Counted from the stretch's first letter, positions 1 to 10,074 are shown. The stretch: 64,000 nt of DNA from Mesorhizobium sp. M3A.F.Ca.ET.080.04.2.1 (GCF_003952525.1 NZ_CP034451.1:2418001-2482000), one strand, 5' to 3'. A program made the numbers and translations. The notes: generated from the sequence alone by a model not told the origin.

Positions 1-3000
1 CATCAAGGACGGCGACGGCGACCTGTCGCACACCACGCTGACGATCTCGATCGGCAACTCCACGCCGACCATCGGCGGCCTGACGCCGCAGGCTCAGGGC
101 GGCGACACCACCGTCAACGAGAAGGGCCTGCCGGCCAGTTCCGGCTCGGAAGGCTCGGGCGAACTGGCGGCACCAGGCGCCGACGGCGATCCGTCCGAGC
201 ACAACACGGGCACCTTCACCATCTCCTCGCCCGACGGCATCGCCAAGCTCACCATCAACGGCACCGACATCTCGGCGGCAGCGCTTGCCAACAGCGGCAC
301 CACGCATGTCGACGTGACGACGCCCGACGGCAACACGCTGACCATCACCGGCTATGACGCCGGCACCGGCCAGGTCAGCTACACCTACACGCTCCTCGAC
401 AACGAGACCCACTCCGGCGCCGGCATCGACTCCATCTTCGACAACATGACGGTGACGGTCACCGACACCGATGGCGATGCCTCCTCGGGAACGCTCTCGG
501 TTCAGATCGTCGATGACGTGCCGACCGCAAATCTCGACACCAACAGCATTGCGTCGGGCCAGTTCGGCCCGGTCAGCGGCAATGTGCTGGCCAACGACGT
601 GATCGGCGCCGACGGCCCGGCCACGACCTCGCCAGCAGGCGGCATCGTCGGCGTCGTTGCCGGCACTACGGCCGGCGGCGAAGACGCCAATGTCGGCACC
701 GTCATCCAGGGCACCTACGGCAAGCTGACGCTCAATGCCGACGGCTCCTACAGCTACACCCGCGACGCCGGCACCCCCGGCGGCCATGACGACGTCTTCA
801 CCTACACCATCAAGGACGGCGACGGCGACCTGTCGCACACCACGCTGACGATCTCGATCGGCAACTCCACGCCGACCATCGGCGGCCTGACGCCGCAGGC
901 TCAGGGCGGCGACACCACCGTCAACGAGAAGGGCCTGCCGGCCAGCTCCGGCTCGGAAGGCTCGGGCGAACTGGCGGCACCAGGCGCCGACGGCGATCCG
1001 TCCGAGCACAACACCGGCACCTTCACCATTTCCTCGCCCGACGGCATCGCCAAGCTCACCATCAACGGCACCGACATCTCGGCGGCAGCGCTTGCCAACA
1101 GCGGCACCACGCATGTCGACGTGACGACGCCCGACGGCAACACGCTGACCATCACCGGCTATGACGCCGGCACCGGCCAGGTCAGCTACACCTACACGCT
1201 CCTCGACAACGAGACCCACTCCGGCGCCGGCATCGACTCCATCTTCGACAACATGACGGTGACGGTCACCGACACCGATGGCGATGCCTCCTCGGGAACG
1301 CTCTCGGTCCAGATCGTCGACGACGTGCCGACCGCAAATCTCGACACCAACAGCATTGCGTCGGGCCAGTTCGGCCCGGTCAGCGGCAATGTGCTGGCCA
1401 ACGACGTGATCGGCGCCGACGGCCCGGCCACGACCTCGCCGGCAGGCGGCATCTTCGGCGTCGTTGCCGGCACTACGGCCGGCGGCGAAGACGCCAATGT
1501 CGGCACCGTCATCCAGGGCACCTACGGCAAGCTGACGCTCAATGCCGACGGCTCCTACAGCTACACCCGCGACGCCGGCACCCCCGGCGGCCATGACGAC
1601 GTCTTCACCTACACCATCAAGGACGGCGACGGCGACCTGTCGCACACCACGCTGACGATCTCGATCGGCGACTCCACGCCGACCATCGGCGGCCTGACGC
1701 CGCAGGCTCAGGGCGGCGACACCACCGTCAACGAGAAGGGCCTGCCGGCCAGCTCCGGCTCGGAAGGCTCGGGCGAACTGGCGGCACCAGGCGCCGACGG
1801 CGATCCGTCCGAGCACAACACCGGCACCTTCACCATTTCCTCGCCCGACGGCATCGCCAAGCTCACCATCAACGGCACCGACATCTCGGCGGCAGCGCTT
1901 GCCAACAGCGGCACCACGCATGTCGACGTGACGACGCCCGACGGCAACACGCTGACCATCACCGGCTATGACGCCGGCACCGGCCAGGTCAGCTACACCT
2001 ACACGCTCCTCGACAACGAGACCCACTCCGGCGCCGGCATCGACTCCATCTTCGACAACATGACGGTGACGGTCACCGACACCGATGGCGATGCCTCCTC
2101 GGGAACGCTCTCGGTCCAGATCGTCGACGACGTGCCGACCGCAAATCTCGACACCAACAGCATTGCGTCGGGCCAGTTCGGCCCGGTCAGCGGCAATGTG
2201 CTGGCCAACGACGTGATCGGCGCCGACGGCCCGGCCACGACCTCGCCGGCAGGCGGCATCTTCGGCGTCGTTGCCGGCACTACGGCCGGCGGCGAAGACG
2301 CCAATGTCGGCACCGTCATCCAGGGCACCTACGGCAAGCTGACGCTCAATGCCGACGGCTCCTACAGCTACACCCGCGACGCCGGCACCCCCGGCGGCCA
2401 TGACGACGTCTTCACCTACACCATCAAGGACGGCGACGGCGACCTGTCGCACACCACGCTGACGATCTCGATCGGCGACTCCACGCCGACCATCGGCGGC
2501 CTGACGCCGCAGGCTCAGGGCGGCGACACCACCGTCAACGAGAAGGGCCTGCCGGCCAGCTCCGGCTCGGAAGGCTCGGGCGAACTGGCGGCACCAGGCG
2601 CCGACGGCGATCCGTCCGAGCACAACACCGGCACCTTCACCATCTCCTCGCCCGACGGCATCGCCAAGCTCACCATCAACGGCACCGACATCTCGGCGGC
2701 AGCGCTTGCCAACAGCGGCACCACGCATGTCGACGTGACGACGCCCGACGGCAACACGCTGACCATCACCGGCTATGACGCCGGCACCGGCCAGGTCAGC
2801 TACACCTACACGCTCCTCGACAACGAGACCCACTCCGGCGCCGGCATCGACTCCATCTTCGACAACATGACGGTGACGGTCACCGACACCGATGGCGATG
2901 CCTCCTCGGGAACGCTCTCGGTTCAGATCGTCGATGACGTGCCGACCGCAAATCTCGACACCAACAGCATTGCGTCGGGCCAGTTCGGCCCGGTCAGCGG

Positions 3001-3228
3001 CAATGTGCTGGCCAACGACGTGATCGGCGCCGACGGCCCGGCCACGACCTCGCCAGCAGGCGGCATCGTCGGCGTCGTTGCCGGCACTACGGCCGGCGGC
3101 GAAGACGCCAATGTCGGCACCGTCATCCAGGGCACCTACGGCAAGCTGACGCTCAATGCCGACGGCTCCTACAGCTACACCCGCGACGCCGGCACCCCCG
3201 GCGGCCATGACGACGTCTTCACCTACAC
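1..3228 (+). repeat. Four tandem 807-bp in-frame repeats within the adhesin gene
   Basis: The sequence at base 1 recurs at 808, 1615, 2422 and, as a partial copy, at 3229. This gives a period of exactly 807 bp (269 codons), so copy number can change without breaking the frame. Copies are nearly identical at the nucleotide level. They differ at a few linked positions: GTC/TTC in I(V/F)GVV, AAC/GAC in G(N/D)S, and silent sites near VQIVDDVP. Recent duplication or ongoing gene conversion is implied. Confidence 0.95.
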
Positions 3229-6175
3229 CATCAAGGACGGCGACGGCGACCTGTCGCACACCACGCTGACGATCTCGATCGGCAACTCCACGCCGACCAT
3301 CGGCGGCCTGACGCCGCAGGCTCAGGGCGGCGACGTCACCGTCAACGAGGACGATCTGCTCGCCGGCCGCGGCGCCGGTGAATCGGCCGGTTCCGACACC
3401 TCGAAGGAGAGCACCACCCAGGGAGGCACCTTCAATGTCAGCTCGCCCGACGGCATCGCCACGCTCAGCATCGACGGCCACGCCTTCATCACCAATGGCG
3501 TCTTCACCGCCGGCTCCTTCACCACGGCGCTCGGCAACACGCTCAACGTGACCGGCTACAATGCGGCCACCGGTGTCGTCACCTACACCTACACGCTCAA
3601 CGACAACGAGGCGCATGCTGCCGGCCAGGGCACCAACAGCCTGTTCGAGAACTTCACCGTGTCGCTCACGGACCAGGACGGCCAGAACGCGACCGGCACG
3701 CTCTCCGCAAACATCGGCGACGACGTGCCGACGGCGCACAACGACACCAACAGCGCGCAGTCGGGCCAGACGGTGACCGGCAATGTCGAGACCAACGACA
3801 CGGCCGGCGCCGACGGCATCGCCTCAATCGCCTGGACGGGCGCCTCCGGCAATACGGTGACCGGCAGCTACGGCACGCTGACCATCGCGGCCGACGGCTC
3901 CTACAGCTACCACGCCAACCCGAATGCCTCGGGCACCGAGGTGTTCACCTACACCATCACCGACGGCGACGGCGACACCTCGCCGGCCACGCTGACGATC
4001 ACGGTGACCAACGGCCAGCCGCAGCCGGCGGCGGCGACCCAGACCGTCAACGAGGCGGCGCTGGACACCACCACCACGGGCAGCGACATCGCGCACGGCA
4101 CGGTCACCGGCTCGAACCCGTCGAGCACGGCGGAGACGGTCTCGGGCACGCTCTCGCTCGGCGATCCCGACAGCCCGCACGTCACCAACATCCAGGGCGC
4201 GACCTCATCGGTCGTCGGCGGCAGCGCCGTCACCGTGCAGGGCACCTACGGCGTTCTGCAGATCGACCAGAACGGCAACTACACCTATACGCTGACCAAG
4301 CCGTTCGACACCTCGCCGGATGCCAACAACGGCACCAACACCGAGACCGGCAAGGACGTCTTCACCTATACGGTGACCGACGCCTACGGCAACACGTCGA
4401 CTTCGACCATCTCGATCAACATCATCGACGACGTGCGTACGGCGCCTGTCCCGGACTACGCGGTGCTTTCCAATGGGGCGGGCAATCCGGTCACATTCGC
4501 GCTGGACGAAGATCACACGTTGACTGGCAACTACGGAGCGGATGGGCCCGGCACGGTGCAGTTCGCGACCTCTCTCGACGGCGTGGACAGCGGCCTGACC
4601 TCGGGCGGCACGCACATCATCTACGACGTGTCGGCGGACGGCCACACCTTGTACGGAATGGCCAACAACGTCGCGGTGTTCACGGTCACGCTCGACCCGA
4701 CGAACGCCACCTATTCCGTGGACATGAACGGAACGGTGGACAGCGTCTCGCAAGTGACGTTCTCCAACGGCTCCTATGATTTCGATGGCGGCAACGGCGC
4801 CTGGGCCGGCTTCGTTCCCACCGGTCAGAAAAACTCCGGTACACCTGTCAACGACGACTCGAGAGATGTGCTTTTCACGCCCTTCGGCACCGGCACGACG
4901 ATCAACGGGAATGCGAATTCCTTTGGTGTCGGCGGCGGCAGCGGAGGACAAAATATCGGCGCTGGCGAAGGCATCCGGGTCGATTTCGTCCAGGATCTGA
5001 CCGGCAACACGATGGGAGCTGGCGGCTACGGTGTTCCCGCCAATCGCGATCACGTGTTCGACAGCCACTATGTGGCCAACGGCGCTACCTTCACGTTTGG
5101 CGACGGTACCAGCAACACCCTTCTCAAGATTACCGCCTTCGACGACAACGCCACGACCGGCACCGACGGCAACAAGACAGTTGGCGACGGCGTGCATGAT
5201 TCCGTGACTTCAGTCGCGATCACCTATGACGGGGAAACCCAGATGGTGTCGTTTGCCGATATCGGCACCACGGCAACGTCCTACACCGTAGGCAATTCGG
5301 GAGGGCTGACGGACAGAACCTATACGGTTCACTTCGTCGACCTGGGTGACGGCAAATATGCCGCCGAGATCACGGGCGTGCTCGATACCCACGTTTCGGT
5401 CTCGACGTTCACCGCCGATGGCTACAGCAGCCTGGAGTTGCTGAACGCATCTCCGACCGACGACAGCGGCAACGACTTCGCCATTACCGGATTTGGCGCG
5501 GCCGTTCAGACCACCGATCCCGTCAACTTCAACCTGCCTATCGAAATCGTCGATGGAGACGGCGACAAGGCGACGAGCGAGATCGGCGTGACGCTGTATG
5601 GAACCGGGGTTCAGGATCATTCCGCGGACGCTGCCGGCGCTTCCCACCTCTACACGTCGACGGTGGCCCTGCCGAACATCATCGGGTCAGCTTTCAACGA
5701 CACGATAACGGGCGACGTGTCTGCGAACGTGCTCTACGGCGGAGCCGGTGCCGACACGATCAACGGCAGCGGCGGCAACGACACGCTCGTCGGCGGCGCC
5801 GGCAACGACATCATGAACGGCGGGGCCGGCAACGACCTGCTCGTCGGCGGCGCCGGCCAGGACACGCTGACCGGCGGCACGGGAGCCGACACGTTCAAGC
5901 TCGACCATCTCGACATCAAGGATCTGATCAGCGACTACAATGGCGCCGAGGGAGACAAGATCGACCTGTCTTCGCTGTTCGAAACCTCGGGAGGCAACAT
6001 CGCCGACTACGTGCACTACGACGCCGGCACGAAGACGCTGAGCGTCGACGTCAACGGCACGACCGGCGGCGCCAACTTCGTGGATGTTGCAGTGCTGCAG
6101 AACGCACCTGCGGCCGGCACCATCACGATCCTCTACGACGACAACAACCATACGCAGCATTCCACCACGATTTAG
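2..6175 (+). CDS. Giant VCBS/RTX repeat adhesin (5' end outside window)
   Basis: The reading frame is already open at the left edge, so the start and N-terminus lie outside the window. The visible part has about 2057 codons. It begins with four almost identical 269-residue units, each containing VCBS/cadherin-like motifs (DGDGDLS, TPDGNTLTITGYDAGTG, NVLANDVIGADG). These are followed by diverged units to about base 4440 and a unique region. Near the C-terminus (bases about 5737-5900) lie glycine/aspartate nonapeptides of the GGAGNDxLxGG type that bind calcium in RTX proteins. The last 90 residues (FKLDHLDIKDLISDYNGAEG onward) resemble the C-terminal secretion signal of type I-exported adhesins. 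Such proteins leave the cell through an ABC/MFP/TolC channel and act in surface attachment or biofilm. No transporter genes are visible here. Family assignment is firm; the role in attachment is inferred. Confidence 0.93.
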   Translation: MKDGDGDLSHTTLTISIGNSTPTIGGLTPQAQGGDTTVNEKGLPASSGSEGSGELAAPGADGDPSEHNTGTFTISSPDGIAKLTINGTDISAAALANSGTTHVDVTTPDGNTLTITGYDAGTGQVSYTYTLLDNETHSGAGIDSIFDNMTVTVTDTDGDASSGTLSVQIVDDVPTANLDTNSIASGQFGPVSGNVLANDVIGADGPATTSPAGGIVGVVAGTTAGGEDANVGTVIQGTYGKLTLNADGSYSYTRDAGTPGGHDDVFTYTIKDGDGDLSHTTLTISIGNSTPTIGGLTPQAQGGDTTVNEKGLPASSGSEGSGELAAPGADGDPSEHNTGTFTISSPDGIAKLTINGTDISAAALANSGTTHVDVTTPDGNTLTITGYDAGTGQVSYTYTLLDNETHSGAGIDSIFDNMTVTVTDTDGDASSGTLSVQIVDDVPTANLDTNSIASGQFGPVSGNVLANDVIGADGPATTSPAGGIFGVVAGTTAGGEDANVGTVIQGTYGKLTLNADGSYSYTRDAGTPGGHDDVFTYTIKDGDGDLSHTTLTISIGDSTPTIGGLTPQAQGGDTTVNEKGLPASSGSEGSGELAAPGADGDPSEHNTGTFTISSPDGIAKLTINGTDISAAALANSGTTHVDVTTPDGNTLTITGYDAGTGQVSYTYTLLDNETHSGAGIDSIFDNMTVTVTDTDGDASSGTLSVQIVDDVPTANLDTNSIASGQFGPVSGNVLANDVIGADGPATTSPAGGIFGVVAGTTAGGEDANVGTVIQGTYGKLTLNADGSYSYTRDAGTPGGHDDVFTYTIKDGDGDLSHTTLTISIGDSTPTIGGLTPQAQGGDTTVNEKGLPASSGSEGSGELAAPGADGDPSEHNTGTFTISSPDGIAKLTINGTDISAAALANSGTTHVDVTTPDGNTLTITGYDAGTGQVSYTYTLLDNETHSGAGIDSIFDNMTVTVTDTDGDASSGTLSVQIVDDVPTANLDTNSIASGQFGPVSGNVLANDVIGADGPATTSPAGGIVGVVAGTTAGGEDANVGTVIQGTYGKLTLNADGSYSYTRDAGTPGGHDDVFTYTIKDGDGDLSHTTLTISIGNSTPTIGGLTPQAQGGDVTVNEDDLLAGRGAGESAGSDTSKESTTQGGTFNVSSPDGIATLSIDGHAFITNGVFTAGSFTTALGNTLNVTGYNAATGVVTYTYTLNDNEAHAAGQGTNSLFENFTVSLTDQDGQNATGTLSANIGDDVPTAHNDTNSAQSGQTVTGNVETNDTAGADGIASIAWTGASGNTVTGSYGTLTIAADGSYSYHANPNASGTEVFTYTITDGDGDTSPATLTITVTNGQPQPAAATQTVNEAALDTTTTGSDIAHGTVTGSNPSSTAETVSGTLSLGDPDSPHVTNIQGATSSVVGGSAVTVQGTYGVLQIDQNGNYTYTLTKPFDTSPDANNGTNTETGKDVFTYTVTDAYGNTSTSTISINIIDDVRTAPVPDYAVLSNGAGNPVTFALDEDHTLTGNYGADGPGTVQFATSLDGVDSGLTSGGTHIIYDVSADGHTLYGMANNVAVFTVTLDPTNATYSVDMNGTVDSVSQVTFSNGSYDFDGGNGAWAGFVPTGQKNSGTPVNDDSRDVLFTPFGTGTTINGNANSFGVGGGSGGQNIGAGEGIRVDFVQDLTGNTMGAGGYGVPANRDHVFDSHYVANGATFTFGDGTSNTLLKITAFDDNATTGTDGNKTVGDGVHDSVTSVAITYDGETQMVSFADIGTTATSYTVGNSGGLTDRTYTVHFVDLGDGKYAAEITGVLDTHVSVSTFTADGYSSLELLNASPTDDSGNDFAITGFGAAVQTTDPVNFNLPIEIVDGDGDKATSEIGVTLYGTGVQDHSADAAGASHLYTSTVALPNIIGSAFNDTITGDVSANVLYGGAGADTINGSGGNDTLVGGAGNDIMNGGAGNDLLVGGAGQDTLTGGTGADTFKLDHLDIKDLISDYNGAEGDKIDLSSLFETSGGNIADYVHYDAGTKTLSVDVNGTTGGANFVDVAVLQNAPAAGTITILYDDNNHTQHSTTI

Positions 6176-6247
6176 CGCTTATGCGCGGTCGCAGTGTCAT
6201 GCTATGCATTAGCGAGACTTGATTTGGTAATCTGGAGAGGGACTTAC

Positions 6248-6616
6248 ATGAAGCGTTCCGCAAGACTGCTGGCTTCGGCCACGGCGTTGCTGCTGGCCGG
6301 ATCGACGGGCTTTGCCGCCGACATCATCGGCGAGCCGGCGGTGAACTATTGCCGCACCGTCGGCACCTCGGACCTGGTGCTGACCGACAACATGGTCGAG
6401 CTCAAGGACAAGGTGGTGAAGCTGATGGACGACTCCGTCGCCGTCGCCAACAGCCCGGAATGGATCAACTCGTCGCGGCCCGCCTTCGTGTGGGCGTCGG
6501 AAGCCAAGGTCGCCTGCGGCAAGGCCTATGGCTACCTGAAGACCAACTACAAGGACGAGGACTACCTCAACAAATGCGAGTGCTTCCACGACCGCATGGT
6601 CGAGTACATGCACTGA
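6248..6616 (+). CDS. Small secreted cysteine-containing protein, unknown function
   Basis: The product has 122 residues, beginning with a classical signal peptide (MKRSARLLASATALLLAG, then FAAD cleavage region). The ATG at 6248 is chosen over the upstream one at 6194 because a GGAGAGG ribosome site lies about 8 bases before it and the signal peptide starts there. The mature part is acidic, with cysteines in YCRT, VACGK and KCEC, suggesting disulphides or metal binding in the periplasm. It follows the adhesin gene by about 70 bases in the same direction and may be co-expressed with it. I do not recognise the family; the resemblance is only to short rhizobial periplasmic hypotheticals. Confidence 0.75.
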   Translation: MKRSARLLASATALLLAGSTGFAADIIGEPAVNYCRTVGTSDLVLTDNMVELKDKVVKLMDDSVAVANSPEWINSSRPAFVWASEAKVACGKAYGYLKTNYKDEDYLNKCECFHDRMVEYMH

Positions 6617-6640
6617 GCTGAGCGTGCCGTCCGGCCCGCA

Positions 6641-7951
6641 ATGATCGTGATGAGAGCATCGGCGGAGGCAATCGCCTCCGCGTGCCCGGCGCCGGTCGCC
6701 TCGCAGGCCGGCGCCGCGCCGCGTTTCGAGCAGCGTCGCACGCAAGTCCTGGCGCTGGCGCTCGTCGCGGCCACAGCCCTGCCCGGCTGCCAGTCCAAGA
6801 CGGGCGCGTCGGATGTGCTCGATCCGTCGGCGATCGCAACGCCGGCAGCCCAGGCCGGCAGTTCCAGCACGACCGCCGCGCAGATGACTGGCAGCAGTCC
6901 CGCCGCGGCCACCACCGCCAGGGCCAGCCAGACGCTCGGCACCGGCCCGACCCGGATCACCATGCTATTGCCGCTCTCGGCCCCGGGAAGCGCCGGCGAA
7001 AACGGCCGGAAGATGTATGACGGGGCGCGCCTGGCAATGGCCGATCTCGGCGACAAGCTGCTGACGCTGACGATCGAGGACACGCGCGGCGACAGCGCCT
7101 ATGCCAAGGACCTGGCGGTGAAGGCGATCACGTCGGGCGGCGCGAAGGCCGTCATCGGGCCGGCCGAGCTCACAGCTGCGCAGCACCTGGCCAAGCTCTC
7201 CGGCACGACGCGGCCGCCGGTGCTGGCGCTGGCCGACAATTTCGCCGGCGGTCCGGGCGTCTATTCGGTGCGGCTGAGCGAAGCCGACAGCGCTGCGGCC
7301 GGGGCCGCGGCAATCGCCAGCAAAGGCGCGAGGAAATTCGTGCTGATGGTGCCGGCGGGCGCGAACTCCAGCGCCATCGAGGCCAGGGTCAACAACGCGC
7401 TCAGCATCTATGGCGCGACGCTTGCGGTGACGCTGCCCTATTCGCCCGCCGACGCCGCAAAGGCGGTGTCCGACATGGGCTCGCTGGTGGAGGCGCCCGA
7501 GGCGATCGTGGTGGCCAGCGGCGACGGCAGCCCGAGCGCCGCGCTTGCGGCGCTGAAGGCGAAGGGCATCCCGGGCAAGGCGGTCAAGCTGATCGGCACC
7601 GACCGATGGCTGGAGCGCCCGATGGATCCGCTTTACGAGGGCGCCTATATCGCGACGCTCGACCAGAGCGAGACCGGGCCGATCGCCGACCGCTTCAAGG
7701 CCACCTACAGCTACCAGCCCGACGTCAACGTCGCCTATGCCTATGACACGGTGGCGCTGTCGGCCGGCATAGCGAGCTCGGCCGGCCCGGACGGCTTCAG
7801 CAAGAAGGTGCTGGAGAACGCGACCGGCTTCCGCGGCTCGACAGGCCTGTTCCGCTTCCGTGCCGACGGCTCGAGCCAGAGGTCGATGCCTTTCTTCAAG
7901 GTGGAGAAAGGCAAGCTGAAGCTGGTGGAGAAGTCGACGTCGGGGTTTTGA
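6641..7951 (+). CDS. LpoA-like penicillin-binding-protein activator / periplasmic-binding fold lipoprotein
   Basis: The product has 436 residues. A hydrophobic stretch ends in the lipobox ALPGC at about residue 50, predicting lipid attachment, after an unusually long N-terminal extension; no better start exists in frame. The rest is a type I periplasmic-binding (Leu/Ile/Val receptor) fold. It starts RITMLLPLSAPGSAGENGRKMYDGARLAMADL and has the two-lobe pattern and late LYEGAYIATLDQSETGPIADRFKATY region typical of alphaproteobacterial penicillin-binding protein activators. Such proteins are thought to stimulate peptidoglycan synthases from the periplasm. It lies 24 bases after the small secreted protein and converges with cpaA. 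An alternative reading is an orphan ABC amino-acid-binding protein. Confidence 0.8.
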   Translation: MIVMRASAEAIASACPAPVASQAGAAPRFEQRRTQVLALALVAATALPGCQSKTGASDVLDPSAIATPAAQAGSSSTTAAQMTGSSPAAATTARASQTLGTGPTRITMLLPLSAPGSAGENGRKMYDGARLAMADLGDKLLTLTIEDTRGDSAYAKDLAVKAITSGGAKAVIGPAELTAAQHLAKLSGTTRPPVLALADNFAGGPGVYSVRLSEADSAAAGAAAIASKGARKFVLMVPAGANSSAIEARVNNALSIYGATLAVTLPYSPADAAKAVSDMGSLVEAPEAIVVASGDGSPSAALAALKAKGIPGKAVKLIGTDRWLERPMDPLYEGAYIATLDQSETGPIADRFKATYSYQPDVNVAYAYDTVALSAGIASSAGPDGFSKKVLENATGFRGSTGLFRFRADGSSQRSMPFFKVEKGKLKLVEKSTSGF

Positions 7952-7959
7952 GGTGGCGG

Positions 7960-8505
7960 CTAGTTAAGCTGCTGCAGTATCCCGGAGCTGGTTGCGACCA
8001 TCAGGGCGAAATACATTTGCAAAGCTATCGCACAGATGGCGGCTGCCGAAATTGGAACACCGAATGGCACAACACCTTTGCGATCGAGGTGCTGCACATA
8101 ATGGCGGAACATGCCTGCCGGGAGAAGGAAAGGATTCTTGACCACCATCGCGGTAAGGATGGCGAAAACCAGCAACAGCAGTGAAAACACGACCAGATCG
8201 CTTCCACCGATAAGAAATGGCATCACGCTCATCAGCTTGACATCGCCGGCTCCAACCTTGCGCAAGAGCCAGAACGGAAACAGCGCGACAAAAAGGATGA
8301 AGCCACCAATCGCGCTGATGCCCATGTCCAGCCACGAACCCGTTTGCAGTGAATGGAAATGCAGTGTTCCGAGGCCCAGGCAGAGCAGCAGGAGCACATC
8401 ACGATTGGATATTTTCTGCGTGGAGAAATCGGTCCAAGCGATCCTCGCCAGCAGGAGGATCGCCACCGCCTTGAACAAAAGCGATGCGACGAGCAAGAGG
8501 CTCAT
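7960..8505 (-). CDS. cpaA: Prepilin peptidase CpaA/TadV
   Basis: A 181-residue polytopic membrane protein of the A24 aspartic prepilin-peptidase family. It shows one conserved aspartate early (IAWTDFSTQKISN) and the second in the signature KVGAGDVKLM, with five to six hydrophobic segments. It lacks the N-terminal methylase domain found in PilD, as is normal for the Tad type. It would cleave the leader of the Flp pilin (12922-13158) and of the TadE/F pseudopilins. It is the last gene of the minus-strand tad unit and overlaps tadD by 4 bases (ATGA), indicating translational coupling. Confidence 0.9.
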   Translation of the reverse strand: MSLLLVASLLFKAVAILLLARIAWTDFSTQKISNRDVLLLLCLGLGTLHFHSLQTGSWLDMGISAIGGFILFVALFPFWLLRKVGAGDVKLMSVMPFLIGGSDLVVFSLLLLVFAILTAMVVKNPFLLPAGMFRHYVQHLDRKGVVPFGVPISAAAICAIALQMYFALMVATSSGILQQLN

Positions 8506-9065
8506 GAGCGCTCTATGTTCCGCACGCTCGAAGAAAGTAGTTTCAGATTGTTGGCAACGGTCGGATCGTTGGGCGCGAGTTCATAGGCCTTGAGGAAGTT
8601 GTTGCGCGCCAACTGCAGCTTACCGCGCAGCAGGTAGGAATAGCCGAGATTGTTGTAGTATTCCGGCGTCGCGCCGAGCAGCTTGTAGGCCCGGCTGTAG
8701 GCGAGATCGGAGAGATCGAAGCGCCGGATGCGGTCGCAGGAAGCGGCCAGACCCAGCCAGGCGACGCCATCATTGGGTGCGAGCCGCGTTGCCTTGTAGA
8801 ACAGCGCGCCGGCATTGCCGTAATTTTCGGAGCGGAACTGGGTCTTGGCCTCGGTTATTGCCTGGTCCGAAGCATAGTAGTCGACATTGCTGACTGTCTT
8901 CAGCCCGTCGAACGTATCGCCAAAGGCGGTGTAGTCGCCTTTGGCCGGCTCGTTGGTGCGAACGACACCGTTGTCGAGGTCTTTCGTCTGGCAGCCCGCC
9001 AGGAAGATAAGCAGCAGGCTGGTCGCGAATGCGAGGCGCGTTGGCCGTATCATTGTGTGTCCCAC
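8502..9065 (-). CDS. tadD: TadD-type TPR lipoprotein of the Tad pilus
   Basis: The product has 187 residues. A short signal sequence ends in the lipobox FLAGC at about residue 25, followed by three to four tetratricopeptide repeats (FRSENYGNAGALFYKATRLAPNDGVAWLGLA, and GYSYLLRGKLQLARNNFLKAYELAPNDPTVANNL). TadD proteins help assemble or place the outer-membrane secretin CpaC, much like pilotins. It lies downstream of tadC after a 40-base gap and is coupled to cpaA by a 4-base overlap. Position and domain make-up agree with the tad operon order of rhizobia. Confidence 0.88.
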   Translation of the reverse strand: MGHTMIRPTRLAFATSLLLIFLAGCQTKDLDNGVVRTNEPAKGDYTAFGDTFDGLKTVSNVDYYASDQAITEAKTQFRSENYGNAGALFYKATRLAPNDGVAWLGLAASCDRIRRFDLSDLAYSRAYKLLGATPEYYNNLGYSYLLRGKLQLARNNFLKAYELAPNDPTVANNLKLLSSSVRNIERS

Positions 9066-9105
9066 GAAGTCCCGACTCAGTTTTAGAGGCTAATCATACG
9101 ACCGG

Positions 9106-10005
9106 CTAGAAGAAAATGCCTCTCATGCGGATAACCACCGGCAAAAGCACGATCATGAGCACCACGGGGAAGATACAGATGCCTAGGGGAATCATCATCT
9201 TCACAGGCAAAGCATTGGCACGCTCCTCGGCGTGCAGGATTCTCTGGGTACGCATTTCATCGCTGTAGACTCGCAACGCCTCGGTGAGGCTGGTGCCCAG
9301 TTCTTCCGATTGCCTAAATAGCACGGCAAGCGCACGTGCCTCTTCAAGACCGATGCGATCGGCGAGTTCACGCAGCGCTTCGCGAAGAGGTTTGCCCGCG
9401 CGCAGCTGCAGATTCATGATTGCAAGTTGGATGCCGAGCCATTTGTGAGTGCCAGCCATTTCCTGACTGACCCTCTCGACTGCCGCCTCCAGGCTCATAC
9501 CGGCATCGGCACAGGTGATCATCATATCCATGAAGTCGGGGAAGCCGCGGCGGTAGGTCTGTTGCTGGGCGTTCTCGAACCGATCGAGCGCGATGCTTGG
9601 TATGACCAGACAAGCGAGCCCGAACAGGGCTGCGCCACCGAACAGGATGAAGCCTGGGATTTGCGGCGGGACCGCAGCAACCAGCCCAGCATAGCACCCG
9701 AGAAAACCGATGCCGACGGCGGCGATACGCGACAAGGTGTAGATGACTGGTGCGCTGGAGTGATAGAACCCCGCCCGGAAAAGCCGCGCTTCGAGCGCAT
9801 TTGGCTCGCCACGTTCCTTTTCGAGTGCACGGAAATAGGCATCTATCGGTCGCTGTGCCGCGATCTTGACGAGTTGCTGCTGCGCGTCCAGCGAACGCCT
9901 ATTGAGTCCTCCTTCCGACAGTAGGCTTTCACCGACGAGCTTGCGGGTCTGAAAGGCGGGCAGGAAGACGAGCGCGCCGAACAGGAACAGCGCCGCCGCC
10001 GCCAA
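9106..10005 (-). CDS. tadC: Tad pilus inner-membrane platform protein TadC
   Basis: The readable frame gives 299 residues with hydrophobic segments at the start, middle and end and a central type II secretion F-domain (FPDFMDMMITCADAGMSLEAAVERVSQEM). TadC and TadB form the membrane platform that transmits work from the ATPase to the pilus. The only start in frame with an initiator-like codon is a TTG at 10005. Upstream the frame stays open to 10075 but contains no ATG, GTG or further TTG. An ATG that overlaps the tadB stop (TGATG) is in another frame and hits a stop after five codons. A one-base indel near the start is therefore likely. Confidence 0.85.
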   Translation of the reverse strand: MAAAALFLFGALVFLPAFQTRKLVGESLLSEGGLNRRSLDAQQQLVKIAAQRPIDAYFRALEKERGEPNALEARLFRAGFYHSSAPVIYTLSRIAAVGIGFLGCYAGLVAAVPPQIPGFILFGGAALFGLACLVIPSIALDRFENAQQQTYRRGFPDFMDMMITCADAGMSLEAAVERVSQEMAGTHKWLGIQLAIMNLQLRAGKPLREALRELADRIGLEEARALAVLFRQSEELGTSLTEALRVYSDEMRTQRILHAEERANALPVKMMIPLGICIFPVVLMIVLLPVVIRMRGIFF

Positions 10006-10074
10006 GAAAACCGTGAGCGAGACAAGAAGCCCGGAACTCAGGATGTTCGAAAGGACGCTAATAACCCACTCCCA

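Noticed and set aside
94..3852. Regular minus-strand open frames of 70-109 codons opposite the adhesin
   Set aside because: They repeat every 807 bp with the repeat units and are shadows of the plus-strand coding bias; no start signals or domains.
4205..5197. 330-codon minus-strand frame opposite the adhesin gene
   Set aside because: Arginine/valine/histidine-rich composition typical of an antisense frame over a high-G+C gene; the plus strand has clear repeat-domain content.
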